Origin: CAVVSD01 sp963757125
GTDB taxonomy: Bacteria > Actinomycetota > Thermoleophilia > Solirubrobacterales > Solirubrobacteraceae
DNA length: 64,000 nucleotides
Assembly: GCA_963757125.1 (NCBI GenBank)
Contig: CAVWQP010000005.1
Location: forward strand, 1-64,000
Direction of reading: 5' to 3'
Below, piece after piece: positions 17,340-25,112 of the stretch. The position numbers and the translations under genes were made by a program. Each line of letters opens with the position of its first letter. The first letter of the stretch is position 1. Below the pieces are notes generated by a model. That model was not told where the DNA came from and searched no databases. It saw nothing but the letters and a program-made list of their open reading frames with translations.

Positions 17340-18183
17340 GCGCCGCGCTGCCCCCGGCGATCAGCATCGCGACGTTGATGACGAGGACGAGCAGCGCACC
17401 AGCGGCCTTCGAGGCCTCGCCCACGCCGATCGCGACCCCGAGGTAGGCCGAGGCGGGGATCGTCGTCACCGAGATCGCGACGCCGACCGCCGCGCTGGCA
17501 CGGGTCTCGAGCGCGAGCATGCCGGCCACCCCTGCGGCGAGGGCGACGAAGACCGTGGAGATGTTGACCGTCGACAGGCCCTGCAGCCCGCCCTCGCCGA
17601 TCTCGAACCCGTCCGGCAGCAGGCCGAGCCCGTTCAGCACGAGCGTCAGTACGGCGGCCACGGCGAAGCTCACCACCAGGCCGAGCTGGAGCGTCGCCAT
17701 CGCCCGCCATGCCAGCCGCCAGCGGTGCAGGACGAGCCCGGTGCAGGTCGCCGTGATCGGGAGGATGTCGGGGCTGACGGCCATCGCCCCGACGATGAGG
17801 ATCGAGTTGTGCTCGATGACGCCGAATGCCGCGATGACCCCGGCGATCGTCATGAGGACGAGGTAGCGCGCGAGCGGGCGGGCGTTGTTGCCGGCCTGGC
17901 TGAGCAGGTCGGCCCAGACGACGTTCGTGATCCCCTCGAGATGCGCCGAGGGGCCGATCGACTCCAGCCGCAGCAACAGGATGTCCGGGGACGGGATGCC
18001 GAGCTCGCGCATCGCCTCCAGCGCCGGGTCGGCCGCGTCCGTGTCGAGGTCGGCGGTCACGAGCGCGGTGCCGCCGTCGGCGTCCTCCGCGCGGAGCACG
18101 CTGCGCGCGCCGGGGATCTCGCGGAGCCTGCGCGCCACGGCGACCGACCTCGTCACATCGCCGGAGACGCGCAGCTGCAGCAC
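17305..18183 (-). CDS. DUF389 (TIGR00341-like) membrane protein
   Basis: 292 residues. The N-terminal 75 residues form a soluble alpha/beta domain; then six membrane segments follow, with the family pattern GVIEHNSILIVGAMAVSPDI (about residues 120-139). The function of DUF389 proteins is not established. The start at 18183 gives the usual MLQLRVSG N-terminus. It lies convergent to the antiporter and overlaps its stop. Confidence 0.85.
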   Translation of the reverse strand: MLQLRVSGDVTRSVAVARRLREIPGARSVLRAEDADGGTALVTADLDTDAADPALEAMRELGIPSPDILLLRLESIGPSAHLEGITNVVWADLLSQAGNNARPLARYLVLMTIAGVIAAFGVIEHNSILIVGAMAVSPDILPITATCTGLVLHRWRLAWRAMATLQLGLVVSFAVAAVLTLVLNGLGLLPDGFEIGEGGLQGLSTVNISTVFVALAAGVAGMLALETRASAAVGVAISVTTIPASAYLGVAIGVGEASKAAGALLVLVINVAMLIAGGSAALIVQRRLARAR

Positions 18184-18192
18184 GCGCGGACG

Positions 18193-18369
18193 CTACATCT
18201 GTGCGGCGGGCGTCGCGGCGTCCCCGTCGGGATCGAGCGCGTCGAGCGCCGCCTCGAGGCGGTCGAGCTCGTCGCGGAGTGCCTGGTAGCCGGTGAGCTC
18301 CTCGCGGAGCGCGTCGATGCGCGTCCGGAGGCTGCCGGCGATCTCGTGGGCGGTGGAGGTGTCTGCCAT
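18193..18369 (-). CDS. small coiled-coil protein, hypothetical
   Basis: 58 residues from ATG at 18369; charged and leucine-rich in a heptad-like pattern (SLRTRIDALREELTGYQALR) and so likely a short coiled coil. No family recognised. It lies ten bases ahead of the DUF389 gene on the same strand and divergent from recQ, with starts only 31 bases apart. Confidence 0.5.
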   Translation of the reverse strand: MADTSTAHEIAGSLRTRIDALREELTGYQALRDELDRLEAALDALDPDGDAATPAAQM

Positions 18370-18400
18370 GACCGGCAAGGTACCTACGCTGGAGGGCGGA

Positions 18401-20482
18401 ATGGTGGCTCCCACCCAACCGATCGGCGACGAGGCCCTCGCGCTCCTGCGCGAGCTGGCCGGTCCCGACGCGACGTTCCGCGAGCACCAGCTCGAGGCGG
18501 TGAACGACCTCGTCGAGGATCGCCGGCGCGTCCTCTGCGTGCAGCGCACCGGCTGGGGCAAGAGCGCCGTCTACTTCCTCGCGACGTCGCTGCTGCGCCG
18601 TCGCGGCGCCGGCCCGACCGTCCTCATCTCCCCGCTGCTCGCGCTCATGCGCAACCAGATCGACGCCGCCCGCCGCCTCGGGATCCGCGCGGTGACGGTC
18701 AACTCGACGAACCGCGACGACTGGGACCGCGTCCGCGACCTGCTCGCGGCGGACGAGGTCGACCTCCTGCTCATCAGCCCCGAGCGCCTCAACAACCCGC
18801 AGTTCCGGGAGCGGATGCTGCCGCTGTTCATCGAGCGGGTCGGGCTGCTGGTCGTCGACGAGGCGCACTGCGTGTCGGACTGGGGGCACGACTTCCGCCC
18901 CGACTACCGCCGGATCCGCGACGTGCTCGCCGCGCTGCCGCCCGACGTCGCGGTGCTCGGCACGACCGCGACCGCGAACGACCGCGTCGTCGCCGACGTG
19001 AGCGAGCAGTTCGAGGTCGGCGCCGACCCGTCCCGCCTCACCGTCTACCGCGGGCCGCTGGCCCGCGCGTCGCTGCGGCTGGAGGTCGTGTCGCTCCCGG
19101 CGGCGGGCGACCGCCTCGCCTGGCTGGCGACGTGGCTGCCGCAGATGCCCGGCTCGGGGATCGTCTACTGCCTCACGAAGCGCGACACCGAGCTCGTCGC
19201 GGAATGGCTGGAGACCCAGGGGATCAGCGCCGTCGCCTACTCGGGCGAGGTGACCGACGAGGACCGCGTCGAGGCCGAGCGCCGGCTGCTGGCCAACGAG
19301 GTGAAGGCCGTCGTCGCCACGAGTGCCCTGGGCATGGGCTACGACAAGCCGGACCTCGGGTTCGTCGTGCACTTCCAGGCTCCGTCGTCGGCCATCGCGT
19401 ACTACCAGCAGGTCGGCCGTGCCGGCCGCGGCGTCGCCGAGGCCCACGCGGTGCTGCTGCGCGGCCACGAGGACCGCCGGATCCAGGACTTCTTCATCGA
19501 GTCGGCGTTCCCGCCGCGCGACCTCGTCGAGCGGGTGCTCGAGCTCGTCGGCGAGGGCGGCGCGGTGAGCATCCCGTCGCTGCAGGCCGACGTGAACCTC
19601 GGCCGCGGGCGCCTCGAGGCGATGCTCAAGGTCCTCGACGTCGAGGGCGCGGTGCGCCGGGAGGGCTCCGGCTGGACCGCGACCGGCGAGCCGTGGGAGT
19701 ACGACGCGGGGCGCTACGAGCAGGTCACGGCGCTGCGCCGGGCCGAGCAGGCGGCGATGCTCGCGTACGGCAGCAACGGGCGCTGCCTCATGCAGACGCT
19801 GCAGGACGAGCTCGACGATCCGCAGGCGGAGCCGTGCGGCCGCTGCGCCGTGTGCACCGCGCCGCGCTTCGACGCGCCGGTCGACGCCGTGCTCGCCCGC
19901 CGCGCGACCGCGCTCGTCCGCAGCCGCCCCGTCGTGTTGACGGTGCGCAAGCAGACGCCGCGGACCGCCGACGCGCCGGGCCGGAAGATCGGCCTGGAGC
20001 AGCAGCTGCAGGAGGGCAGGGCGCTCGGGCGCTCCGGCGACGGCGGGTGGGACGTGCTCGTGCGGGAGGGGCTGCGCGACGGCCGGTTCGCCGACGAGCT
20101 CGTGGAGGCGTGCGCCGACCTCGTCGCGCGCTGGCACCCGTCCCCGGCGCCGGCGTGGGTCACGGCGATCCCGTCGCGGCGCTCCGGCGACCTCGTCCCC
20201 GACTTCGCCCGCCGCCTCGCCGCGGCGCTCGACGTGCCCTACGCGGACGTGCTGGAGCGGACCGGCGACAACCCGCCGCAGCGCGAGATGGAGAACTCCG
20301 CGCAGCAGGTCGCCAACGTCCGCGGGCAGTTCAGGATCACCGGCCCGCCGCCGGGCGGCCCCGGGCTGCTCGTCGACGACCTGCGCTTCTCGGGCTGGAC
20401 CCTGGCCACCGTCGGGGCGCAGCTGCGCATGAAGGGCGCCGGCCCGCTGCACCCGCTCGTCCTGTCGCTCGCGGGGGCCTAG
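18401..20482 (+). CDS. recQ: RecQ-family DNA helicase fused to a phosphoribosyltransferase domain
   Basis: ATP-dependent 3'-5' DNA helicase, 693 residues. The helicase core (about 15-345) shows Walker A TGWGKSAVYF (about residue 50), Walker B/DEAH with DEAHCVSDWGHDFRPDYRRI (about 152), motif III GTTATAN and motif VI QQVGRAGRG (about 338). The zinc cysteines lie near 465-485 (CGRCAVC). Instead of an HRDC domain, the last 200 residues form a PRT fold with a PRPP-loop LLVDDLRFSGWTLA (about 658), as in ComF-like proteins. The start at 18401 is set by GGAGGG six bases upstream; an ATG at 18368 is in frame but has no such site. The fusion suggests a role in DNA repair or recombination with a nucleotide-salvage link, not shown experimentally here. 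Confidence 0.9.
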   Translation: MVAPTQPIGDEALALLRELAGPDATFREHQLEAVNDLVEDRRRVLCVQRTGWGKSAVYFLATSLLRRRGAGPTVLISPLLALMRNQIDAARRLGIRAVTVNSTNRDDWDRVRDLLAADEVDLLLISPERLNNPQFRERMLPLFIERVGLLVVDEAHCVSDWGHDFRPDYRRIRDVLAALPPDVAVLGTTATANDRVVADVSEQFEVGADPSRLTVYRGPLARASLRLEVVSLPAAGDRLAWLATWLPQMPGSGIVYCLTKRDTELVAEWLETQGISAVAYSGEVTDEDRVEAERRLLANEVKAVVATSALGMGYDKPDLGFVVHFQAPSSAIAYYQQVGRAGRGVAEAHAVLLRGHEDRRIQDFFIESAFPPRDLVERVLELVGEGGAVSIPSLQADVNLGRGRLEAMLKVLDVEGAVRREGSGWTATGEPWEYDAGRYEQVTALRRAEQAAMLAYGSNGRCLMQTLQDELDDPQAEPCGRCAVCTAPRFDAPVDAVLARRATALVRSRPVVLTVRKQTPRTADAPGRKIGLEQQLQEGRALGRSGDGGWDVLVREGLRDGRFADELVEACADLVARWHPSPAPAWVTAIPSRRSGDLVPDFARRLAAALDVPYADVLERTGDNPPQREMENSAQQVANVRGQFRITGPPPGGPGLLVDDLRFSGWTLATVGAQLRMKGAGPLHPLVLSLAGA

Positions 20483-20487
20483 CGACG

Positions 20488-20709
20488 GTGGCCCAGACCC
20501 GGCCCGCCCCCTACGTCGGCATGGCGGTGGCGGTGGTGCACCTCGGCCGGACCGACGAGAGCCTGGTCGAGGAGGTCCGCGACGGCGGCCGAACGCTCGT
20601 GGTCGACGGGGCGACCTACTCGTTGCGGCGCCTCACGGGCGAGTACGTCGCCGACGGGCAGCCGTACTACGGCGTGCGGCTCGTGCTCGATCCCGGTTCG
20701 CCGGCCTGA
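20488..20709 (+). CDS. small hypothetical protein
   Basis: 73 residues from GTG at 20488, five bases after the recQ stop. It is predicted to be mostly beta strand (VAVVHLGRTDESLVEEV, then TLVVDGATYSLRRL and PYYGVRLVLDPG). No family recognised. It probably shares the recQ transcript. Confidence 0.5.
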   Translation: MAQTRPAPYVGMAVAVVHLGRTDESLVEEVRDGGRTLVVDGATYSLRRLTGEYVADGQPYYGVRLVLDPGSPA

Positions 20710-20744
20710 CGCCGCAACTCGGCCTCCCCGCGCAACCGCCGTCG

Positions 20745-21236
20745 CTGACGAAGGAGGAGGGCCACCGGCACTGGTCGGACGTCCACGGCCCGCTGTGCGC
20801 CGAGGTGCCCGGGCTGGAGCGCTACGTCCAGGAGGAGCCGCAGTTCGACGGCTACTCGTGCGGCTGGTGGGCCGACCGCGAGGCGTTCGAGGCGTCGATG
20901 CGCACGCAGGAGTGGGCCGCCCTCGTCGAGGACGGACACGGGCTGTGGGACGAGGACTTCCTCTGGGGCATGAGCGCGCACATCGAGGAGGTCCCGCAGA
21001 TCGAGGGCGAGCGCGGCCCGTACAAGGCCGCCTGGGTCCTGCGCTTCCTCCCCGGCATGACGCGGGCGGAGGGTCGCGAGTACTGGCGGAGCGTCCACGG
21101 GCCGATCTTCCACGGGCTGGACATCAACCGCTACACGCAGAACCACGTCGTCGGGGCGAAGGTCTTCGACGTCACCGGGCTGTGGGGCGCGGCCCTCGAG
21201 GAGGGCGTCGTGAAGGACGCGTCGGTCCTCGCCTGA
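20745..21236 (+). CDS. EthD-domain protein lacking its N-terminal strand
   Basis: Two EthD-like alpha/beta-barrel domains of the kind seen four more times in this window. Clear family sequence starts at about 20745 (LTKEEGHRHWSDVHGPLC) and the second repeat has GREYWRSVHGPIFHG. The usual opening strand (of the form KVVWxxRF) is absent in all three frames just upstream, and the first usable start codon in frame, GTG at 20805, would cut into the first domain. The 5' end therefore looks deleted. EthD proteins are small dimeric barrels found with oxidative degradation genes; their reaction is mostly unknown. It ends four bases before the convergent FHA gene. Confidence 0.65.
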   Translation: MTKEEGHRHWSDVHGPLCAEVPGLERYVQEEPQFDGYSCGWWADREAFEASMRTQEWAALVEDGHGLWDEDFLWGMSAHIEEVPQIEGERGPYKAAWVLRFLPGMTRAEGREYWRSVHGPIFHGLDINRYTQNHVVGAKVFDVTGLWGAALEEGVVKDASVLA

Positions 21237-21239
21237 GCG

Positions 21240-21698
21240 TCAGGACCAGGTCAGCTGCACGACGTGCAGCCCGAACGTGACGGTGTCGCCCTCGTGCAGG
21301 CGCGTCGACGTCACCGCGCGGCCGTTCGCGTAGGTGCCGTTCGACGAGCCGAGGTCGCGGATGCGGCAGGCGTCGGCCTCGACCTCGAGCTGCGCGTGGC
21401 GGCGTGAGACCGTCGGGTCGGCGAGGACGATCGCGCAGCCGGGGTCGCGGCCGACGAGCACCGGTCCCGCGCCGACGTGCGCGGTGAGGTCGAGCACCGC
21501 GCCTGCGGGCGTCGCGGCGGCCGGGGCCGCGGCCGCGCCTCCCTCGATGAGCAGCTCCCACGACGGGTGCTCGGCGCTGGGAACCACCGCCGGCATCTCC
21601 TGCGTGTCGGCGCGGAGCACCCGGCCCAGGCGCTCCTCCACCGCGGCAGGCTCCTCGTAGCCGGCGGCGAAGCGCTGCTGCAGGACCGGGTCGTCCAC
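21240..21698 (-). CDS. FHA-domain protein
   Basis: 152 residues. The C-terminal 85 are a forkhead-associated domain that binds phosphothreonine: GRDPGCAIVLADPTVSRRHA (the conserved GR, S and RxH at about residues 85-104) and SSNGTYANG (about 120). The N-terminal 70 residues are low-complexity with an alanine/proline stretch. It follows the UBP zinc-finger gene with a one-base gap, so it is likely the last gene of the histidine kinase operon and may read a phosphorylated partner of a Ser/Thr kinase elsewhere. Confidence 0.87.
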   Translation of the reverse strand: MDDPVLQQRFAAGYEEPAAVEERLGRVLRADTQEMPAVVPSAEHPSWELLIEGGAAAAPAAATPAGAVLDLTAHVGAGPVLVGRDPGCAIVLADPTVSRRHAQLEVEADACRIRDLGSSNGTYANGRAVTSTRLHEGDTVTFGLHVVQLTWS

Positions 21699-21699
21699 G

Positions 21700-22017
21700 T
21701 CAGCCTCCGAGCATCGGCGACGGCGGGATGCGCGTCTGGCCCTGCACGGCGTCGATCCGCATGAGCAGCTCGTCGGGGAAGCACCAGGACCAGTTCTCGC
21801 GCGGCTCGAGCGACCGGATGATCGGGTGCTGCGTCTCCCCCGCGTGCTTCGTCGCGTGCTTGTTGGGCGAGTCGTCGCAGCAGCCGACGTGCCCGCACTC
21901 CAGGCAGATGCGCAGGTGCAGCCACGGGGTGCCGTCGCGGAGGCACTCCTCGCAGCCGTCGACCGACTCGGGGAGCTGCGTGACGAGGACGTGGTCGAGG
22001 TGGGTGCACTCAGGCAT
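21700..22017 (-). CDS. UBP-type zinc-finger protein
   Basis: 105 residues, nearly all a ubiquitin-protease-type zinc finger (zf-UBP) with ligands in CTHLDHV (residue 4), CEECL (22-25), CLECGHVGCC (37-46) and the histidines of HATKHAGETQHP (about 52-63). In eukaryotes this fold binds the free C-terminus of ubiquitin; in bacteria it occurs alone or with redox or signalling proteins and its ligand is unknown. It starts eight bases after the histidine kinase stop and belongs to that operon. Confidence 0.88.
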   Translation of the reverse strand: MPECTHLDHVLVTQLPESVDGCEECLRDGTPWLHLRICLECGHVGCCDDSPNKHATKHAGETQHPIIRSLEPRENWSWCFPDELLMRIDAVQGQTRIPPSPMLGG

Positions 22018-22025
22018 GGGGCCTC

Positions 22026-23423
22026 CTAGGTCTGCTCGATGGGGAGGCGGACGCGGAACAGCGTCCGGCCCGGCTCCGACTCGACGGTCAGTGAGCCGTC
22101 GTGGCGGTCGACGACGATCCGGCGTGCGGTCGCGAGGCCGAGGCCGGTGCCCTTGCCGACCTCCTTCGTCGTGACGAACGCGTCGAAAATCCGGTCGTGC
22201 AGCTCGGTCGGGATGCCGGGGCCGTCGTCGGCGACGTGCACCTCGATGCAGCCGCCGTCGCGCAACGTCGTGATCGTCATGGTGCCCCGCTCGCCCAGTG
22301 CGTCGATCGCGTTGTCGAGCAGGTTGGTCCACACCTGGTTGAGCTCGGAGCCGCGCACGGTCATGCGCGGCAGCTCGCGGTCGTAGTCGCGGACGATCTC
22401 GATCTGCGTGTGCTTGAGCTTGTGCCCGAGCACCATCAGCGTCATCTCGATGCCCTCGTGGATGTCGACCTCGACGAGGTCGCCGCGATCCATGTACGTG
22501 TAGGACTTGATCGCGCCGACGAGCGCCGACATCCGGCGCGTCGACTCCTGCAGATCCGCGGCCAGCGACTGAGCCGTCAGCGTCGCCGAGACCCAGCGCA
22601 GCGCCGGATCGCGGCCCGGGCCGGCCGCGGCGATGAGGCGCTCGATCCAGTCCTGGTCGACGCCAGCGGCGGCGAGCGACTCGGCGTAGCGCCATGCGTC
22701 GGCGACGCCGAGGTCCTCGAGGCACTCCAGCAGCGAGTCCTCGGCGTCGGCGGCGTCCAGCGCGTCGAGCGCCGTGCGCGAGCCCATGTTCGAGAGCGCC
22801 TCGCGCTGCAGGGCGACGAGCACCGCGGCGCCGTCGCGCTCGACCCCCGACTCGACGAACGCGCCGACCGCGCCCGTCACCACCTCCATCGTCTCCTGCA
22901 GCTGTGCAGCCGCCCGCGTCGCGGCCGCGGCCGGGTTGTTGAGCTCGTGCGCGAGCCCCGCGGACATCTCCCCGAGGGACGCCAGCCGGTCGCGGTTCTG
23001 CTCGATGCCGGTGAGCCGGCCGATGACCGGCGCGACCTGGCGCATCACGCGCTGGTGCACGGTCGGATGCGCGAGCGCGAGGCGGCGGAACTCCTCGGAC
23101 TCGATGAGCCCGATCCGGCAGTCGCTCTCGGCTTGCATCCGCACCGGCAGCGGGTCACCGGTGAGCGCGCCGATGGCTCCCATCCACGTCGGGGCGTGCT
23201 GGTGACCGACCGGGTCGGCGCGGTCGCCGTCCATCATGAACGACCGTGCATCGCCGTCCAGCAGCAGCTGGAGCCCGGCGACGTCGACCCCCTGCTCGGC
23301 GATGATCGTCCCGGCCGCGACGTCGTGCACGTCCGTCGCCGCCGCGAACTCGGCGAGCGCGCCGTCGTCGAGCTCATCGAAGAGATCGACGGGGCGCAGG
23401 TCGCCGATCGTCGCGGCAGTCAT
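22026..23423 (-). CDS. histidine kinase with N-terminal cyclic-nucleotide-binding-like domain
   Basis: 465-residue soluble sensor kinase. Residues about 10-130 form a cNMP-binding/CAP-like barrel, residues 150-330 the dimerisation and phosphoacceptor region with the H-box GEMSAGLAHELNNPAAA (about 153), and residues 350-465 the HATPase domain with NLLDNAIDALGE (N-box), VADDGPGIP (G1) and GKGTGLGLATA (G2). An unusual insert of about 100 residues separates the H-box helix from the second helix. There is no membrane segment, so the signal is internal. Its start overlaps the stop of the receiver/FAD oxidoreductase (ATGA), making the two a likely cognate pair. Confidence 0.9.
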   Translation of the reverse strand: MTAATIGDLRPVDLFDELDDGALAEFAAATDVHDVAAGTIIAEQGVDVAGLQLLLDGDARSFMMDGDRADPVGHQHAPTWMGAIGALTGDPLPVRMQAESDCRIGLIESEEFRRLALAHPTVHQRVMRQVAPVIGRLTGIEQNRDRLASLGEMSAGLAHELNNPAAAATRAAAQLQETMEVVTGAVGAFVESGVERDGAAVLVALQREALSNMGSRTALDALDAADAEDSLLECLEDLGVADAWRYAESLAAAGVDQDWIERLIAAAGPGRDPALRWVSATLTAQSLAADLQESTRRMSALVGAIKSYTYMDRGDLVEVDIHEGIEMTLMVLGHKLKHTQIEIVRDYDRELPRMTVRGSELNQVWTNLLDNAIDALGERGTMTITTLRDGGCIEVHVADDGPGIPTELHDRIFDAFVTTKEVGKGTGLGLATARRIVVDRHDGSLTVESEPGRTLFRVRLPIEQT

Positions 23424-25069
23424 CCGTCGACCAGGTACTGGTGGACGAGCGACACGGACATCGAGCCCTCCCCGACCGCGCTCGCGACGCGCTTGATCGA
23501 CCGCGCGCGCACGTCGCCGGCCACGAAGACGCCGGGCACGGTCGTCTCCAGCAGGTAGGGCTCGCGCGGCAGCGGCCAGCCCGCGTCCTTCGCATCGAGG
23601 CCGGCGAGGATGAAGCCGCGCTCGTCGCGCGCGATGACGTCGCGCAGCCAGTCGGTGCGCGGCCGCGCCCCGATGAAGACGAAGCAGGCGTCCGCCGGGA
23701 GGTCCTCCTGACCGTCGGGCCCCTCCACGCGCAGGGAGGAGAGGCGACCGTCGCCCTCCGCTGCGATCGCGGTCGTGCCCGTGCGGACCTCGATGTTGGG
23801 CAGGTTGCCGATCTGCTCGATGAGGTAGTGCGACATCGAGTCCTCGAGCGTGCGCCGCACGAGGATCGTCACCCGGTGCGCGTACTCGCTGAAGTAGACC
23901 GCGGCCTGTCCCGCGGAGTTCGCGCCGCCGATGACGACGACGTGCTGGTCGCGGCAGGAGCGGGCCTCGGTCATCGCCGCGCCGTAGTAGATGCCGGCCC
24001 CCGTGAGCTCCTGGAACCCGGGGGTGTCGAGCTGGCGGTAGGACACGCCGGAGGCCACGAGCACGCAGTTCGCGCTCAGCTCGCCGCCGCCGCTGAGCGC
24101 GACGACGCGCCCGGCGCCCTCGACGCGCAGCGCCTCGGCGTCGCGGACGGTGAGCAGCTCGGCCCCGAGCCGGCGCGCCTGGTCGGTCGCGCGCCGGGCG
24201 AGGTCCGACCCCGTGAGCCCGGTCGGGAAGCCGAGGTAGTTCTCGATGCGGCTGGACTGGCCCGCCTGCCCCCCGGGCGCCTCGCGCTCGACGAGCACCG
24301 TCTTGAGCCCCTCCGACGCCCCGTAGACGGCGGCCGCCAGGCCGGCGGGCCCGCCGCCGACGATGACGAGGTCGTAGTGGTCGGCTGCCGGTGTGCCGGT
24401 GACGCCCAGGCGCTCGGCCAGCTCCAGGATCGTCGGGCGCTCGACGATCGAGCCGTCCTCCAGGAGCGCGACCGGCAGGCGGTCGTCGGCGACGTTCGCG
24501 ACGGTGAGCAGCTCGCGCGCCTCGCCGTCGCGCTCGACGTCGAGGAACCGCCCCGGGATGCGGTTGCGGGCCAGGAAGTCGCGCAGGTCGTGGGACTCCT
24601 TCGAGAAGCGGTGGCCGATCACGCGCACCCCGCCGATCGTGAGCACCGAGCCGGCCTGCCAGTCCCCGAGCAGGTCCTCGACGACCGGGTAGAGCTCCTC
24701 CTCCGGCGGGTCCCAGGGCTTGAGGAGGTAGTAGTCGAGCGAGGCCTTGTTGATCGCGGCGATCGCAGCGTCCGTGTCGGCGTAGGCGGTCAGGAGCACG
24801 CGCTTCGCGTCGGGGAAGATCGTCCGGGCCTTCGTCAGGTACTCCGTGCCCTCCATCCCCGGCATGCGCTGGTCGGCGATGAGGAGCGCGACCTGCTCGC
24901 CCCGCCGGCGGAGCTCGCTCAGCGTCTCGAGCGCCTCCGCGCCGGACGGCGCGCGCACGATCCGGTACTCCTCGCCGAAGCGCTTGCGCAGGTCGCGGGC
25001 GACGGCGGCGAGCACGGCCGGCTCGTCGTCGACGGCGACGATGGCGGGACGACGGGCGGAGGGCGGCAC
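23420..25069 (-). CDS. response-regulator receiver fused to thioredoxin-reductase-like FAD oxidoreductase
   Basis: Residues 1-125 are a receiver domain: acidic pair in AVDDEPAV, phosphoacceptor aspartate in LLIADQRMPGMEG, LLTAY and the lysine of LLKPW. Residues about 130-220 are a linker resembling a thioredoxin-like domain, and about 235-535 a two-domain FAD/NAD(P)H module with VIVGGGPAGLAAAVYGAS and VVIGGANSAGQAAVYFSE. The redox CxxC of true thioredoxin reductases, expected just before the second motif, is absent (IYYGAAMTEARSC). It may thus be a flavin switch or reduce a partner without disulfide exchange. GTG at 25069 is chosen; an ATG at 25114 would overlap the divergent kinase start. 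Probably phosphorylated by the neighbouring histidine kinase. Confidence 0.88.
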   Translation of the reverse strand: MPPSARRPAIVAVDDEPAVLAAVARDLRKRFGEEYRIVRAPSGAEALETLSELRRRGEQVALLIADQRMPGMEGTEYLTKARTIFPDAKRVLLTAYADTDAAIAAINKASLDYYLLKPWDPPEEELYPVVEDLLGDWQAGSVLTIGGVRVIGHRFSKESHDLRDFLARNRIPGRFLDVERDGEARELLTVANVADDRLPVALLEDGSIVERPTILELAERLGVTGTPAADHYDLVIVGGGPAGLAAAVYGASEGLKTVLVEREAPGGQAGQSSRIENYLGFPTGLTGSDLARRATDQARRLGAELLTVRDAEALRVEGAGRVVALSGGGELSANCVLVASGVSYRQLDTPGFQELTGAGIYYGAAMTEARSCRDQHVVVIGGANSAGQAAVYFSEYAHRVTILVRRTLEDSMSHYLIEQIGNLPNIEVRTGTTAIAAEGDGRLSSLRVEGPDGQEDLPADACFVFIGARPRTDWLRDVIARDERGFILAGLDAKDAGWPLPREPYLLETTVPGVFVAGDVRARSIKRVASAVGEGSMSVSLVHQYLVDG

Positions 25070-25112
25070 GCCCGCCACGCTATCGAGCCCGTCCAGCCTG
25101 TTGACTGTGCGC

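Noticed and set aside
17171..20709. Very long open frames on both strands (over 1000 codons each) across the DUF389/recQ region
   Set aside because: They are shadows in high-GC DNA: their protein sequences are arginine/alanine/proline repeats without domains, while DUF389 and RecQ in other frames have full family motifs. Only the last 73 codons (20488-20709) of one of them lie outside recQ and were kept as a small gene.
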